Source: Pedobacter sp. KBW06 (GTDB lineage Bacteria; Bacteroidota; Bacteroidia; Sphingobacteriales; Sphingobacteriaceae). Taken from it: 64,000 nucleotides of DNA. The DNA lies in contig NZ_QAJL01000002.1 of NCBI RefSeq assembly GCF_003852525.1, positions 810,895-874,894 of the forward strand, given 5' to 3'. Each line of letters begins with the position of its first letter. Within the stretch, counting starts at the first letter, position 1. Below are positions 52,785 through 63,456 of this stretch, piece after piece. The translations under genes and the position numbers were made by a program. The notes beneath the pieces were generated by a model. The model did not search any database. It was not told where the DNA came from and saw only the letters and a list, made by a program, of their open reading frames with translations.

Positions 52785-53918
52785 ATGAAGAAAATTTCGC
52801 TTTGCATCACTATACTTATTATTACCGCCGCAGACGTATCAGCGCAAAAGAAATTTATCAAAAGATATTTATCAGATAAAACAGACAGCTCCCGCAGGGC
52901 GAGCTTCATGCCCGTTCCTATATTTCGCTATTCCCAGGAAATCGGAGCGGAATTCGGACTGGGAGCACTCTACTCTACTTATGTAGACAGAAAAGACAGT
53001 ACCAACCGCAGTTCCAACTTTTCCGGTGTAGCAACCATATCTACCAAAGGTCAATACAACTTCTCCTTAAAGAGCGACATCTGGACCAAAGGCAATGATT
53101 ACCATCTCATCTCTGAATTCAGGTTTAAAAGAATGCCTTTTAATTTCTATGGCCTGGGCAACGAAACCAGGGAAGCCGATCTGGACCGCCTGGTACAAAG
53201 ACAATCGAGAATAATGTTCGAGGCCGAGAAAAGATTGTTACCTCATGCTTATACCGGTTTGTCTATCGGCTATGAAAACTATAATTATAAAGATGAAGTG
53301 TCGGGAGGAATATTTACCACCGACCAGAGCCTGATTCATAAAAGTGGCGGCAATGTAGCATATATAGGAATCTCTCAAAGCTACGACACCAGAAACTCCA
53401 ACAATTATCCGACTAAAGGATTTTTGGGCCGGGTCACTTACCAATACGCACCGGACCTCTGGGGCGGAGAAAGTTTTACAGGAAGTGTAATTAAAGCAAA
53501 TGTCCGTAATTTCTGGTCGCTCTCTAAAAAATTCGTCCTCGGGGTAAACGCCCTCTTCCATACTGTACAGGGAAAGAACACGCCGTTCTACCTCTTACCA
53601 CAGATGGGCAACGACGAGATGATGAGGGGCTATTATACCGGACGCTACCGGGAACGAAACCTGCTCGCAGGACAGGCAGAATTGCGCTACCGTTACAACA
53701 ACCGTTTCGGAGCGGTAGTATTTGCCGGAACCGGACAGGTTTTTGACAATGGTGATTTTTCCATGAAAAGTTTTAAACCGTCTTTTGGTGCCGGAGGAAG
53801 GTATTTCTTCGATCCTGAAAAAGGACTGAGTGTCCGCATGGACTATGCCGTTGGTGAGAAGAGAACAAATGAAAAACGCCAGAGCGGATTTTACATTACC
53901 CTGGCGGAAGCATTTTAA
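52785..53918 (+). CDS. Omp85/BamA-type surface antigen outer-membrane barrel protein
   Basis: A 377-residue exported protein (signal MKKISLCITILIITAADVSAQ) that is only the C-terminal barrel of the Omp85 family: GNETREADLDRL, LGRVTYQYAPDLWGG, FYLLPQMGNDEMMRGYYTGRYRERNLLAGQAELRYR, and a terminal phenylalanine. No POTRA domains precede it, unlike BamA. Such short forms are common in Bacteroidota; their job is unknown. A near-consensus TATTTTAG ends 4 nt before the ATG. It converges on the methyltransferase gene with a 4-nt overlap. Confidence 0.88.
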   Translation: MKKISLCITILIITAADVSAQKKFIKRYLSDKTDSSRRASFMPVPIFRYSQEIGAEFGLGALYSTYVDRKDSTNRSSNFSGVATISTKGQYNFSLKSDIWTKGNDYHLISEFRFKRMPFNFYGLGNETREADLDRLVQRQSRIMFEAEKRLLPHAYTGLSIGYENYNYKDEVSGGIFTTDQSLIHKSGGNVAYIGISQSYDTRNSNNYPTKGFLGRVTYQYAPDLWGGESFTGSVIKANVRNFWSLSKKFVLGVNALFHTVQGKNTPFYLLPQMGNDEMMRGYYTGRYRERNLLAGQAELRYRYNNRFGAVVFAGTGQVFDNGDFSMKSFKPSFGAGGRYFFDPEKGLSVRMDYAVGEKRTNEKRQSGFYITLAEAF

Positions 53919-54697
53919 AACTTAATTTTAAAATGCTCTTTAGCCTGTCCTTTTTTGAAGTAAACCAATCCGATCCAGAAAAGATCTACCGTAACCGTTA
54001 CTTCAGGATGACGCTTGATTTCTTCCCAGGCTTCTTTCATCCCTTCACTCCAATAGATATCATCAAAAATCAACAGGGAGCCTTCATGCACTTTAGGTAA
54101 ACACCAGTTAAAGTAATTAATGGTGGCTTCTTTTCTATGGTTTCCGTCAATATAAACAAAGTCCAGTTTTGGCTCCTGCTCAATCAGAGCAGGCAGTAAG
54201 GTATCAAAATTTCCTACCCGCAGCTCTACATTGTCCAGTTCCAGTTCCTGAAAATTGCGATAAGCAACTTTAGCAGTCTCCGGACATCCTTCAATCGTAA
54301 TCACATCTGCCTCCGGACAAGCCCTAGAAAGATAAGCACTGGTAATCCCCAAACAGGTACCAAGTTCAATAATGCTTTTAGGTTGGTTATTCTTTGCCAA
54401 ACGATAGATCAGCTGTGCCAGTCTTGGATTCTTTAAAGCATTCTTGGCAATCTGTTTTACCTTTTTTGTCCTGTTCTTATTCAGATGAGAACCGGCTCCC
54501 AGATCAGTTACCTGGATTAAAGAATCGTCATTGAAAAGTTTTTTTCTTTGTGCCTCTATGCTTTTATAGTCACTTTTAGCGTTAAAATCGTAAATTACCT
54601 CATCCGTAAGCTTATATACGAAGGGGGAGTGGGTGCCATGTCTGCTTTTAGAGGTAAAGCGATGCTTCAGATAGTCACTGATGAAATTGAAAACCAT
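53915..54697 (-). CDS. Class I SAM-dependent methyltransferase (O-methyltransferase-like)
   Basis: I start it at the ATG at 54697 (MVFNFISDYLKHRF), 260 residues; the longer frame begins at a TTG. The Rossmann core starts with IIELGTCLGITSAYLSRACP, then VITIEGCPETAKVAYRNF and DFVYIDGNHRKEATINYFNWCLP, ending GSLLIFDDIYWSEGMKEAWEEI. This matches the catechol-O-methyltransferase-like group. The N-terminal HGTHSPFVYKLTDEVIYD is typical of Bacteroidota copies. Substrate unknown. It diverges from the SirB1-like gene with only 44 bp between start codons. Confidence 0.87.
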   Translation of the reverse strand: MVFNFISDYLKHRFTSKSRHGTHSPFVYKLTDEVIYDFNAKSDYKSIEAQRKKLFNDDSLIQVTDLGAGSHLNKNRTKKVKQIAKNALKNPRLAQLIYRLAKNNQPKSIIELGTCLGITSAYLSRACPEADVITIEGCPETAKVAYRNFQELELDNVELRVGNFDTLLPALIEQEPKLDFVYIDGNHRKEATINYFNWCLPKVHEGSLLIFDDIYWSEGMKEAWEEIKRHPEVTVTVDLFWIGLVYFKKGQAKEHFKIKF

Positions 54698-54702
54698 AGC
54701 TA

Positions 54703-54710
54703 CAAAAATA
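54703..54710 (-). promoter_or_regulatory. TAnnTTTG box 5 nt before the methyltransferase start codon
   Basis: TATTTTTG on the minus strand, an exact -7 match, ends 5 nt before the ATG at 54697. It supports that ATG over the upstream TTG, and predicts a leaderless message. No clear -33. Confidence 0.35.
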
Positions 54711-54741
54711 AGCAATCATAAGATTCTAAGTTGCATGTTTA

Positions 54742-55611
54742 ATGGAAAATAGTAAAGAAATAAGTGCATTGGTCAAATTGCTTGATGATCCCGATCCGGA
54801 GATCTACGAGCACATTGAAAAACGCCTGCTGGAGTATGGTGCAGAAGTTGTCCATTTTTTAGAAAATGCATGGGAACAATCACTGGATTCCCTGCTTCAG
54901 GAAAGAATTGAAAATATTGTCCACAAGATCCAGTTTTCAAGTGTAAAGGAAGACCTGAACCTTTGGTACCAAAGCGGGGCATTCGACCTTCTTCAGGGCG
55001 CTTTAGTGGTCAACAGGTACCAATACCCGGATCTTGACGAACAAAAAATCATCCTGCAGATTGAAGAAATCAAAAGAGAAATCTGGATGGGCCTGCAATA
55101 TGAAATGAGTTCAATTGAAAAGATCAAACTCATCAACCATATCTTTTATAATGTATACGGTTTTAGCGGAAACACTAAAAACCACCATGACCCGCAAAAT
55201 TCCTATATCAATCAGGTCCTGGAAAGTAAAAAAGGAAACCAGATTTCCCTGGCCATCATTTATTCCACCATCGCCCAAAAACTGGACATTCCGGTTTATG
55301 GGGTCAATCTCCCGCAGCATTTCATATTGGGCTATATTGATGAAAGTAAAAGAGAAGAACATGAATTTGGCGTCCTCTTTTACATCAATGCCTTTAATAA
55401 AGGTGCCATCTTCGGTAAACACGATGTTGATCAGTTCCTCCGGCAATTAAACCTGGATCCCCTGCCCGGCTTTTATGCACCCTGCAGCAATGTAGAGATC
55501 ATCAGAAGAATCATCAGAAATCTGATCTCTGCTTACGAGAACCTGGGTTCCAAAGAAAAAGTAGAAGAGCTGAAGGAATTACAGGACATCCTGACCAATA
55601 CCGATCTTTAA
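54742..55611 (+). CDS. SirB1/transglutaminase-like family protein
   Basis: A 289-residue cytoplasmic protein. After a helical N-terminus the transglutaminase-like (SirB1) domain shows INHIFYNVYGFSGNTKNHHDPQNSYINQVLESKKGNQISLAIIY, LDIPVYGVNLPQHFILGYID and FGKHDVDQFL, each within the conserved core. The family is close to YchA/SirB1, found beside prfA or kdsA in other bacteria; its activity is not established. It converges on the esterase gene with a 4-nt overlap. Confidence 0.87.
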   Translation: MENSKEISALVKLLDDPDPEIYEHIEKRLLEYGAEVVHFLENAWEQSLDSLLQERIENIVHKIQFSSVKEDLNLWYQSGAFDLLQGALVVNRYQYPDLDEQKIILQIEEIKREIWMGLQYEMSSIEKIKLINHIFYNVYGFSGNTKNHHDPQNSYINQVLESKKGNQISLAIIYSTIAQKLDIPVYGVNLPQHFILGYIDESKREEHEFGVLFYINAFNKGAIFGKHDVDQFLRQLNLDPLPGFYAPCSNVEIIRRIIRNLISAYENLGSKEKVEELKELQDILTNTDL

Positions 55612-56525
55612 ATAATTTTATTGGCTTTCATCCAGTTGACAAGACGATCGAACCACTGATCAGCGGTGGTTTTATTATTTAAACCAAAACCATGTCCGCC
55701 GCCCTGGTAAAGGTGCATTTCAGATTTAACCCCTGCTTTTACCAATGCCTGGTTAAAAACAACACTGTTTTCCACAGGAACGGTTTGGTCATCGTTGGCA
55801 TGCACTAAAAAAGTAACCGGCGTTTGGGCATTCACATATCTCTCATTGGAGAAATAATCTTTCTGCGCTTCCGTTGCATTTGGTCCCGCCAGGTTCTTTG
55901 CAGAACCGGTATGCGGTGATTCCCTGAAAGAGATAACCGGATAGATCAGTACGGAAAAGTTTGGGCGAAGGTCCAGTTTTTCTTTATTCTCTATTTTAAC
56001 ATCCCCATAATGAACTGTCAGACTTGCCGCAAGGTGTCCACCGGCAGAAAATCCCATAACCCCGATTTTATCGGGATTAATGTTCCACTTCAAAGCATTT
56101 TTTCTCAGCTCATAAATCGCCTGCTGCGCATCCTGTAAAGGACCAAATGATTTATCCTGCATAATGGCATTATCCGGCAGGCGGTATTTAAGAACAAAAG
56201 CGGCTACACCAATTTCATTAAATTTCTTTGCCACACCATAACCTTCATGTCCGATGGCGAGAATTCCGTAACCTCCCCCCGGACAAATGATCACCGCTGC
56301 CCCTGTTGCTTTTTCCTTTGCGGGTAAAAACACACTTAAGGTAGGCTGAGAAACCTTACTGACCCTCAGGATTCCGTCTTTCCCATGTTCAATGACCTCT
56401 TTAAAATCAACAGGTGTTGGTTTTGATCCCGGAATTGCTCCGGGATATAAAAGTACATTTTCCTGTGCCCGAAGGCCAGCTACTGAAATAAAACTTGCCA
56501 TGAATAGTACAATAAGGTATTTCAT
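55608..56525 (-). CDS. Secreted alpha/beta hydrolase (BD-FAE/acetyl-esterase-like)
   Basis: A 305-residue exported enzyme (signal MKYLIVLFMASFISVAGLRAQ). The oxyanion region is VIICPGGGYGILAIGHEGYG, the nucleophile is in GVMGFSAGGHLAASL, the acid in VHANDDQTVPV and the histidine in YQGGGHGFGL, so the triad is complete. The family removes acetyl or feruloyl groups from polysaccharides or other small esters. It is 2 nt downstream of prfB on the same strand. Confidence 0.9.
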   Translation of the reverse strand: MKYLIVLFMASFISVAGLRAQENVLLYPGAIPGSKPTPVDFKEVIEHGKDGILRVSKVSQPTLSVFLPAKEKATGAAVIICPGGGYGILAIGHEGYGVAKKFNEIGVAAFVLKYRLPDNAIMQDKSFGPLQDAQQAIYELRKNALKWNINPDKIGVMGFSAGGHLAASLTVHYGDVKIENKEKLDLRPNFSVLIYPVISFRESPHTGSAKNLAGPNATEAQKDYFSNERYVNAQTPVTFLVHANDDQTVPVENSVVFNQALVKAGVKSEMHLYQGGGHGFGLNNKTTADQWFDRLVNWMKANKII

Positions 56526-56527
56526 CT

Positions 56528-57605
56528 TTAGAATTCCATTAAATATGCTTTCAAAAATTCGTTTAGCTCCCCGTCCAGTACACCCTGTGCATTAGAGGTC
56601 TCATAATTGGTCCGTAAATCTTTCACCAGCTTATAAGGATGCAACACATAGTTCCTGATTTGTGAACCCCATTCGATCTTCTTCTTGGACCCTTCAATCG
56701 CTGCCGTTGCTTCCATACGCTTGCGCATTTCCGCTTCATACAACTGCGACTTCAATAAGCGTAGCGCATTCTCTTTGTTTTGCAACTGAGAGCGCGACTC
56801 CTGGTTTTTGATCACAATACCTGATGGTTTGTGGTACAACCTTACGGCAGTCTCCACTTTATTCACATTTTGTCCACCAGCACCACCGGAGCGGAAAGTC
56901 TCAAACTCAATTTCAGAATCTTTCACTTCAATCTCTATCGTATCATCCACCAAAGGATAAACGTACACAGAAGCAAAAGAAGTATGACGCCTCGCATTGG
57001 AATCAAACGGTGAAATCCGCACCAGCCGGTGTACCCCGTTTTCTCCTTTCAGGTAACCATAAGAAAAATCACCTGCAAACTGAAGGGTCACGGATTTAAT
57101 TCCCGTCACCTCCCCTTCCTGAGAATCCTGTTCGGTAACCTTATAGCCGTTCTTTTCTCCCCACATGATGTACATCCGCATGAGCATTGCTGCCCAGTCG
57201 CAGCTCTCCGTACCACCTGCACCTGCTGTAATTTGCATCACTGCCTGCAACTGGTCTTCTTTACTGCTCAGCATGTTTTTTAACTCCAGCTCTTCGACCA
57301 TCAGCAAACACTTGTTGTATTGCTCCTGCATCTCTTCTGCAGTGGCATCACCTGCCTGTAAAAAATCAAAAAGGACTTCCGTGTCCTCCAGTTCATTACT
57401 GACCGCCTGCCAAGCATCGGTCCAGACCTTTTTTGAATTGATTCCTGCAAGATGTTTTTCCGCTTTTTTGGGATCATCCCAGAAATCAGTTTGCAGGGTA
57501 AGTTCCTGCTCTATATAAATTTCCTCTAAACGTGTTTCGACGTCAAAGATGCCTCCTCAGCGACGCTACTCTGTCCCTTAAATCCTGTATTTGTTCTTTA
57601 GTCAT
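56528..57605 (-). CDS. prfB: Peptide chain release factor 2, with programmed +1 frameshift
   Basis: The gene is in two frames. A 20-codon start (ATG at 57605, [20 protein letters not shown]) ends in CTT TGA C at 57542-57548, preceded by AGGAGG, the classical RF2 frameshift signal. Skipping the T at 57545 joins it to the main frame (57544-56528), giving 358 residues. The stop-codon motif SPF ([14 protein letters not shown]) and the catalytic GGQ ([17 protein letters not shown]) are intact. RF2 ends translation at UGA and UAA and controls its own level through the UGA in the shift site. A caller that ignores the shift places the start at 57331 and loses 91 residues. Confidence 0.97.
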
Positions 57606-57610
57606 AATCA

Positions 57611-57618
57611 CAAATATA
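57611..57618 (-). promoter_or_regulatory. TAnnTTTG box 5 nt before the prfB start codon
   Basis: TATATTTG on the minus strand, exact -7 match, ends 5 nt before the ATG at 57605. The nearest -33-like string is ATTG 23 nt upstream of the box, inside the neighbouring terminator stem. Confidence 0.35.
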
Positions 57619-57625
57619 TAAAATA

Positions 57626-57660
57626 CAAAAGGCTATTTAAACAATGTTTAAATAGCCTTT
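57626..57660 (-). terminator. Terminator after the DUF937-like gene
   Basis: A perfect 15-bp stem AAAGGCTATTTAAAC/GTTTAAATAGCCTTT with a 3-nt loop, followed on the minus strand by TTGTATTTTA. It separates the DUF937-like gene from prfB. Confidence 0.8.
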
Positions 57661-57677
57661 AAAAAATAACAGAAATA

Positions 57678-58190
57678 TTAATTAAAAAGTCCTTTTAGCT
57701 TGTCTACAATTCCTCCTTCGCCTTCTTTCGCTTCCCCTGGGGCTCCTCCTTTATTTCCGCCGAACAGATCTGTTAAATCCGACAACTGAAACTTACCATC
57801 ATCCCCGGAGATCTTGGTCAGCACATCCTGAATGTTGAAAGAGCTATCGTTAGGATCATTCGTCTTATTGATGAATTTACTGACAATTCCAGGAATTACA
57901 GACGCTGCAATTGCTTTGGCAGAGTCCAGATTAATTCCCATTCCCGCAAGTTTGTCTACAAATCCCGACGAAGCATCCTGTACCACAGCACTTCCTTCTA
58001 CGTTTCCACCTTTAAAAGCATCCACAAGACCACCAATATTTCCTGATGATAACTGTTGCTTTAGTGAATCAAAGATAGAACCAGAAGCGGCCTGAATAGC
58101 GGCTTCGTTCTGCTCATTAGGGATTGCACTATTGTTGACAATCGCTTCCTGAGTACTTTCTTTTACCAATTCATTTAAATTTTCTAACAT
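57678..58190 (-). CDS. DUF937-like small helical protein
   Basis: A 170-residue protein without signal or membrane segments. Repeated short helices with Gly/Ser linkers (AIQAASGSIFDSLKQQLSSGNIGGLVDAF, GFVDKLAGMGINLDSAKAIAASVIPGIVSKF, FNIQDVLTKISGDDGKFQLSDLTDLFGG) resemble DUF937 (YidB-like) proteins. It ends in a Gly-rich linker and an amphipathic helix (GIVDKLKGLFN). Function unknown. Single gene with its own terminator. Confidence 0.72.
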   Translation of the reverse strand: MLENLNELVKESTQEAIVNNSAIPNEQNEAAIQAASGSIFDSLKQQLSSGNIGGLVDAFKGGNVEGSAVVQDASSGFVDKLAGMGINLDSAKAIAASVIPGIVSKFINKTNDPNDSSFNIQDVLTKISGDDGKFQLSDLTDLFGGNKGGAPGEAKEGEGGIVDKLKGLFN

Positions 58191-58272
58191 GGTTGTTGTT
58201 TTTCTAGGTGACGTAATTTTTCTTTAATTAAATATAATCAAATAAAATGATGCCAAAATCAAAAACATGTTG

Positions 58273-61344
<3,072 letters not shown>

Positions 61345-61355
61345 AATCCACACCG

Positions 61356-61394
61356 AAAATAGCGCTTGGAATTAAACCTTTTAAGCGCTATTTT
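61356..61394 (+). terminator. Terminator after pgi
   Basis: AAAATAGCGCTT pairs perfectly with AAGCGCTATTTT (12 bp, 15-nt loop), the right arm supplying the T-run. It lies 11 nt after the pgi stop and before the DUF4251 gene at 61421. Confidence 0.8.
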
Positions 61395-61420
61395 GTTCTA
61401 ATACAATAAAATACACAAAC

Positions 61421-61951
61421 ATGAAAACATTTAAAAAATTATTCACCCTCTTAATTGTTTTCAGTACGGTACAGGCAATCGCCCAGACGGACAAAGAAAC
61501 CACTGCAAAACTGGTGGCAGATCAACATCTGGTATTCAATGCTACTTCCGCAATGCCCATGGCAAATGCCGACGTCACTGCAGTATTGAACAGAATGCAA
61601 AATGGAAGCGGAGGAGGCATGATTCAGCTTTCCGGCTCTCAATACCAACTGAAGATTAATAAAGACAGTGTGGAGGCTTATTTGCCTTATTACGGGCGTG
61701 CATATACCGCCTCTATGAACCCGGACGATGCCGGTATCAAATTTAAGTCTAAAAAATTCAGCTATAAAACGACGAAAAAGAAAAAAGGAGGCTGGGTCAT
61801 CAACATTGCACCTAAAGATGCAAAAGAGGTACAAAACATGACTTTAAGCGTATCTGAGAATGGTTATGCTGTACTCAATGTAAACAGCAACAACAGACAG
61901 GCCATTTCTTTCAACGGGGTGATCGCAGAACCCAAAGAAGACAAAAAATAA
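61421..61951 (+). CDS. DUF4251 domain-containing secreted protein
   Basis: A 176-residue exported protein (signal MKTFKKLFTLLIVFSTVQAIAQ). The DUF4251 body has VADQHLVFNATSAMPM, LSGSQYQLKINKDSVEAYLPYYGRAY, GIKFKSKKFSYKTTKKKKGGW and an all-beta C-terminus (MTLSVSENGYAVLNVNSNNRQAISF, in parts). Common in Bacteroidota; function unknown. A bidirectional terminator follows. Confidence 0.88.
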   Translation: MKTFKKLFTLLIVFSTVQAIAQTDKETTAKLVADQHLVFNATSAMPMANADVTAVLNRMQNGSGGGMIQLSGSQYQLKINKDSVEAYLPYYGRAYTASMNPDDAGIKFKSKKFSYKTTKKKKGGWVINIAPKDAKEVQNMTLSVSENGYAVLNVNSNNRQAISFNGVIAEPKEDKK

Positions 61952-61958
61952 CAAATAA

Positions 61959-61997
61959 AAAATCGTCATACCTTGTGCAGCAAAGTATGACGATTCT
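61959..61997. terminator. Bidirectional terminator between DUF4251 and glutaminyl cyclase genes
   Basis: AATCGTCATAC pairs perfectly with GTATGACGATT (11 bp, 13-nt loop), with an A-run on the left and mixed T on the right. The two genes converge on it. Confidence 0.8.
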
Positions 61998-62009
61998 GAT
62001 TACAAAATC

Positions 62010-63113
62010 CTATTGCTTAGAACTGATTTTTACTTCAAACAGATGCGGCCATTTCTTGCCGGTCACAAACAATCTTTTTCCCGCATTATCCCAGGCAATT
62101 CCATTCAGGACATTGTTTGCCTGATCCACTTCATCCTTGTAAAAACCTGCCGGTAAAAGCCCGGTAAAGTCAATTTCTTTTTCTATTACCCCGGATTTAG
62201 GATCAATCACCACGATCACATTTTTGGTGTATACGTTCGCGTAAATCTTTCCGTCTATGTACTCCAGTTCATTTAGCTTATCTACAGGACCAATGTTGTT
62301 GTAAACCTCTATGGAGCTTTCTTCTTTATAATTGTCTTTATTCAGGAACCAGATTTTATTCGTCCCATCAGATTTGATCAGTTGTTTTCCGTCAAAGCAC
62401 AAGCCCCATCCTTCCATGCTTGACTGATAAGGAAAAGTGGAAAGTTGCTTAAATGAGCTGGCATCGAATACCAGACCCAACCTGTTTTGCCAGGTCAGCA
62501 TGACCACTTTATTGTCGACCAGGCTCGAACCTTCTCCAAAATACTGATCATCAAGTTTAGTTTGCTGTAATACCTTTCCGGATTTAACATCCACCCATCT
62601 TAGGGTAGAATGCTGCTCCTGCCCGGTGCTTTCCAGAAACTTTCCTCCATGATATTCCAGTCCCTGTGTATAGGCAGAGGTATCATGTGGAAATGTATTT
62701 ACGATCTTATAAGTGTATTGAACCGGCTTTACGGAAGACTTCAATTCGATATTGATCGTCAGGGTATCTTTCTTCCCATCGGCTTCCACCACTGCGGTGA
62801 TCAGCTTATAGCCCAGGCTAAGACCTGCGGTACTTACCGCAACAGGCTCGCCGTTATTTTTTGATCCTACCGCTTTCCCGTCCAGGGTATAAGTAGCCGA
62901 GGTGATGCTTTTTCCTTCAGGCACATCCAGTGCGATTTTAACTTCATCGCCCAGGCCAAATGACTGTCCCTGTTCCGGGAATTTAAATCCCACACTTGAG
63001 CCCGAAGAACCCGTGTCTTTACAGGAAATGATCAATGAAATGCCTGATAGTACCACTACCGCCAGGACTAACTTAGATAGGTTAATGATTTTTTTAACTT
63101 GGCCAGAATGCAT
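62010..63113 (-). CDS. Glutaminyl-peptide cyclotransferase (plant/bacterial-type beta-propeller) lipoprotein
   Basis: I start it at the ATG at 63113 (MHSGQVKKIINLSKLVLAVVV), giving a lipoprotein signal (GISLIISC) and 367 residues. A bacterial Ig-like segment (about 45-120) precedes the glutamine cyclotransferase propeller (about 125-365): FPHDTSAYTQGLEY, FLESTGQEQHSTLRWVD, YFGEGSSLV, EGWGLCFDGKQLIKSDGTN, LNELEYIDGKIYANVY, VLNGIAWD. The family turns N-terminal Gln into pyroglutamate. Its first 20 nt overlap the end of the YraN gene. Confidence 0.92.
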   Translation of the reverse strand: MHSGQVKKIINLSKLVLAVVVLSGISLIISCKDTGSSGSSVGFKFPEQGQSFGLGDEVKIALDVPEGKSITSATYTLDGKAVGSKNNGEPVAVSTAGLSLGYKLITAVVEADGKKDTLTINIELKSSVKPVQYTYKIVNTFPHDTSAYTQGLEYHGGKFLESTGQEQHSTLRWVDVKSGKVLQQTKLDDQYFGEGSSLVDNKVVMLTWQNRLGLVFDASSFKQLSTFPYQSSMEGWGLCFDGKQLIKSDGTNKIWFLNKDNYKEESSIEVYNNIGPVDKLNELEYIDGKIYANVYTKNVIVVIDPKSGVIEKEIDFTGLLPAGFYKDEVDQANNVLNGIAWDNAGKRLFVTGKKWPHLFEVKISSKQ

Positions 63114-63456
63114 CTTCAATATGATTAATTTTATAAAGGTCTTTATTTTCGAAAACAATTGCAATAATATCAAAACGAACCTCTCCCTGATGGTTCTTCA
63201 TTTCTATGTAGGCGGCGGAAGCAAACTCGAGTTGCTTTTCTTTTTTCCGGTCTACAAAATCTTCCGGATGTCCGTAATCTGTAGAAGTACGCGTTTTTAC
63301 CTCCACAAAAATCAGCTTTCCATCCTGTTCAGCTATAACGTCAACTTCCGCCCTGGCGTATTTCCAGTTTACATTTAAAATGCGGTATCCTGCATTTTCC
63401 AGATATTCCCTGGCGATCGCCTCACCACGCTTTCCGAGCTCGTTGTGCAGCGCCAT
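63094..63456 (-). CDS. YraN family protein (UPF0102, nuclease fold)
   Basis: A 120-residue protein of the UPF0102 family: GKRGEAIAREYLENAGYRIL, YARAEVDVIAEQDGKLIFVEVKTRTS (the D...ExK nuclease motif is complete) and FDIIAIVF. It has a restriction-endonuclease-like fold; role unproven, thought to act on DNA junctions. It starts directly at the dnaG stop codon and overlaps the next gene by 20 nt. Confidence 0.93.
   Translation of the reverse strand: MALHNELGKRGEAIAREYLENAGYRILNVNWKYARAEVDVIAEQDGKLIFVEVKTRTSTDYGHPEDFVDRKKEKQLEFASAAYIEMKNHQGEVRFDIIAIVFENKDLYKINHIEDAFWPS

Noticed and set aside
56528..57331. prfB as a truncated pseudogene
   Set aside because: The missing N-terminus is encoded upstream in the other frame, joined by the standard RF2 frameshift site.
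62902..63378. 158-residue plus-strand ORF over the glutaminyl cyclase/YraN junction
   Set aside because: It is antisense to two genes with strong family motifs and has no homology signal of its own.
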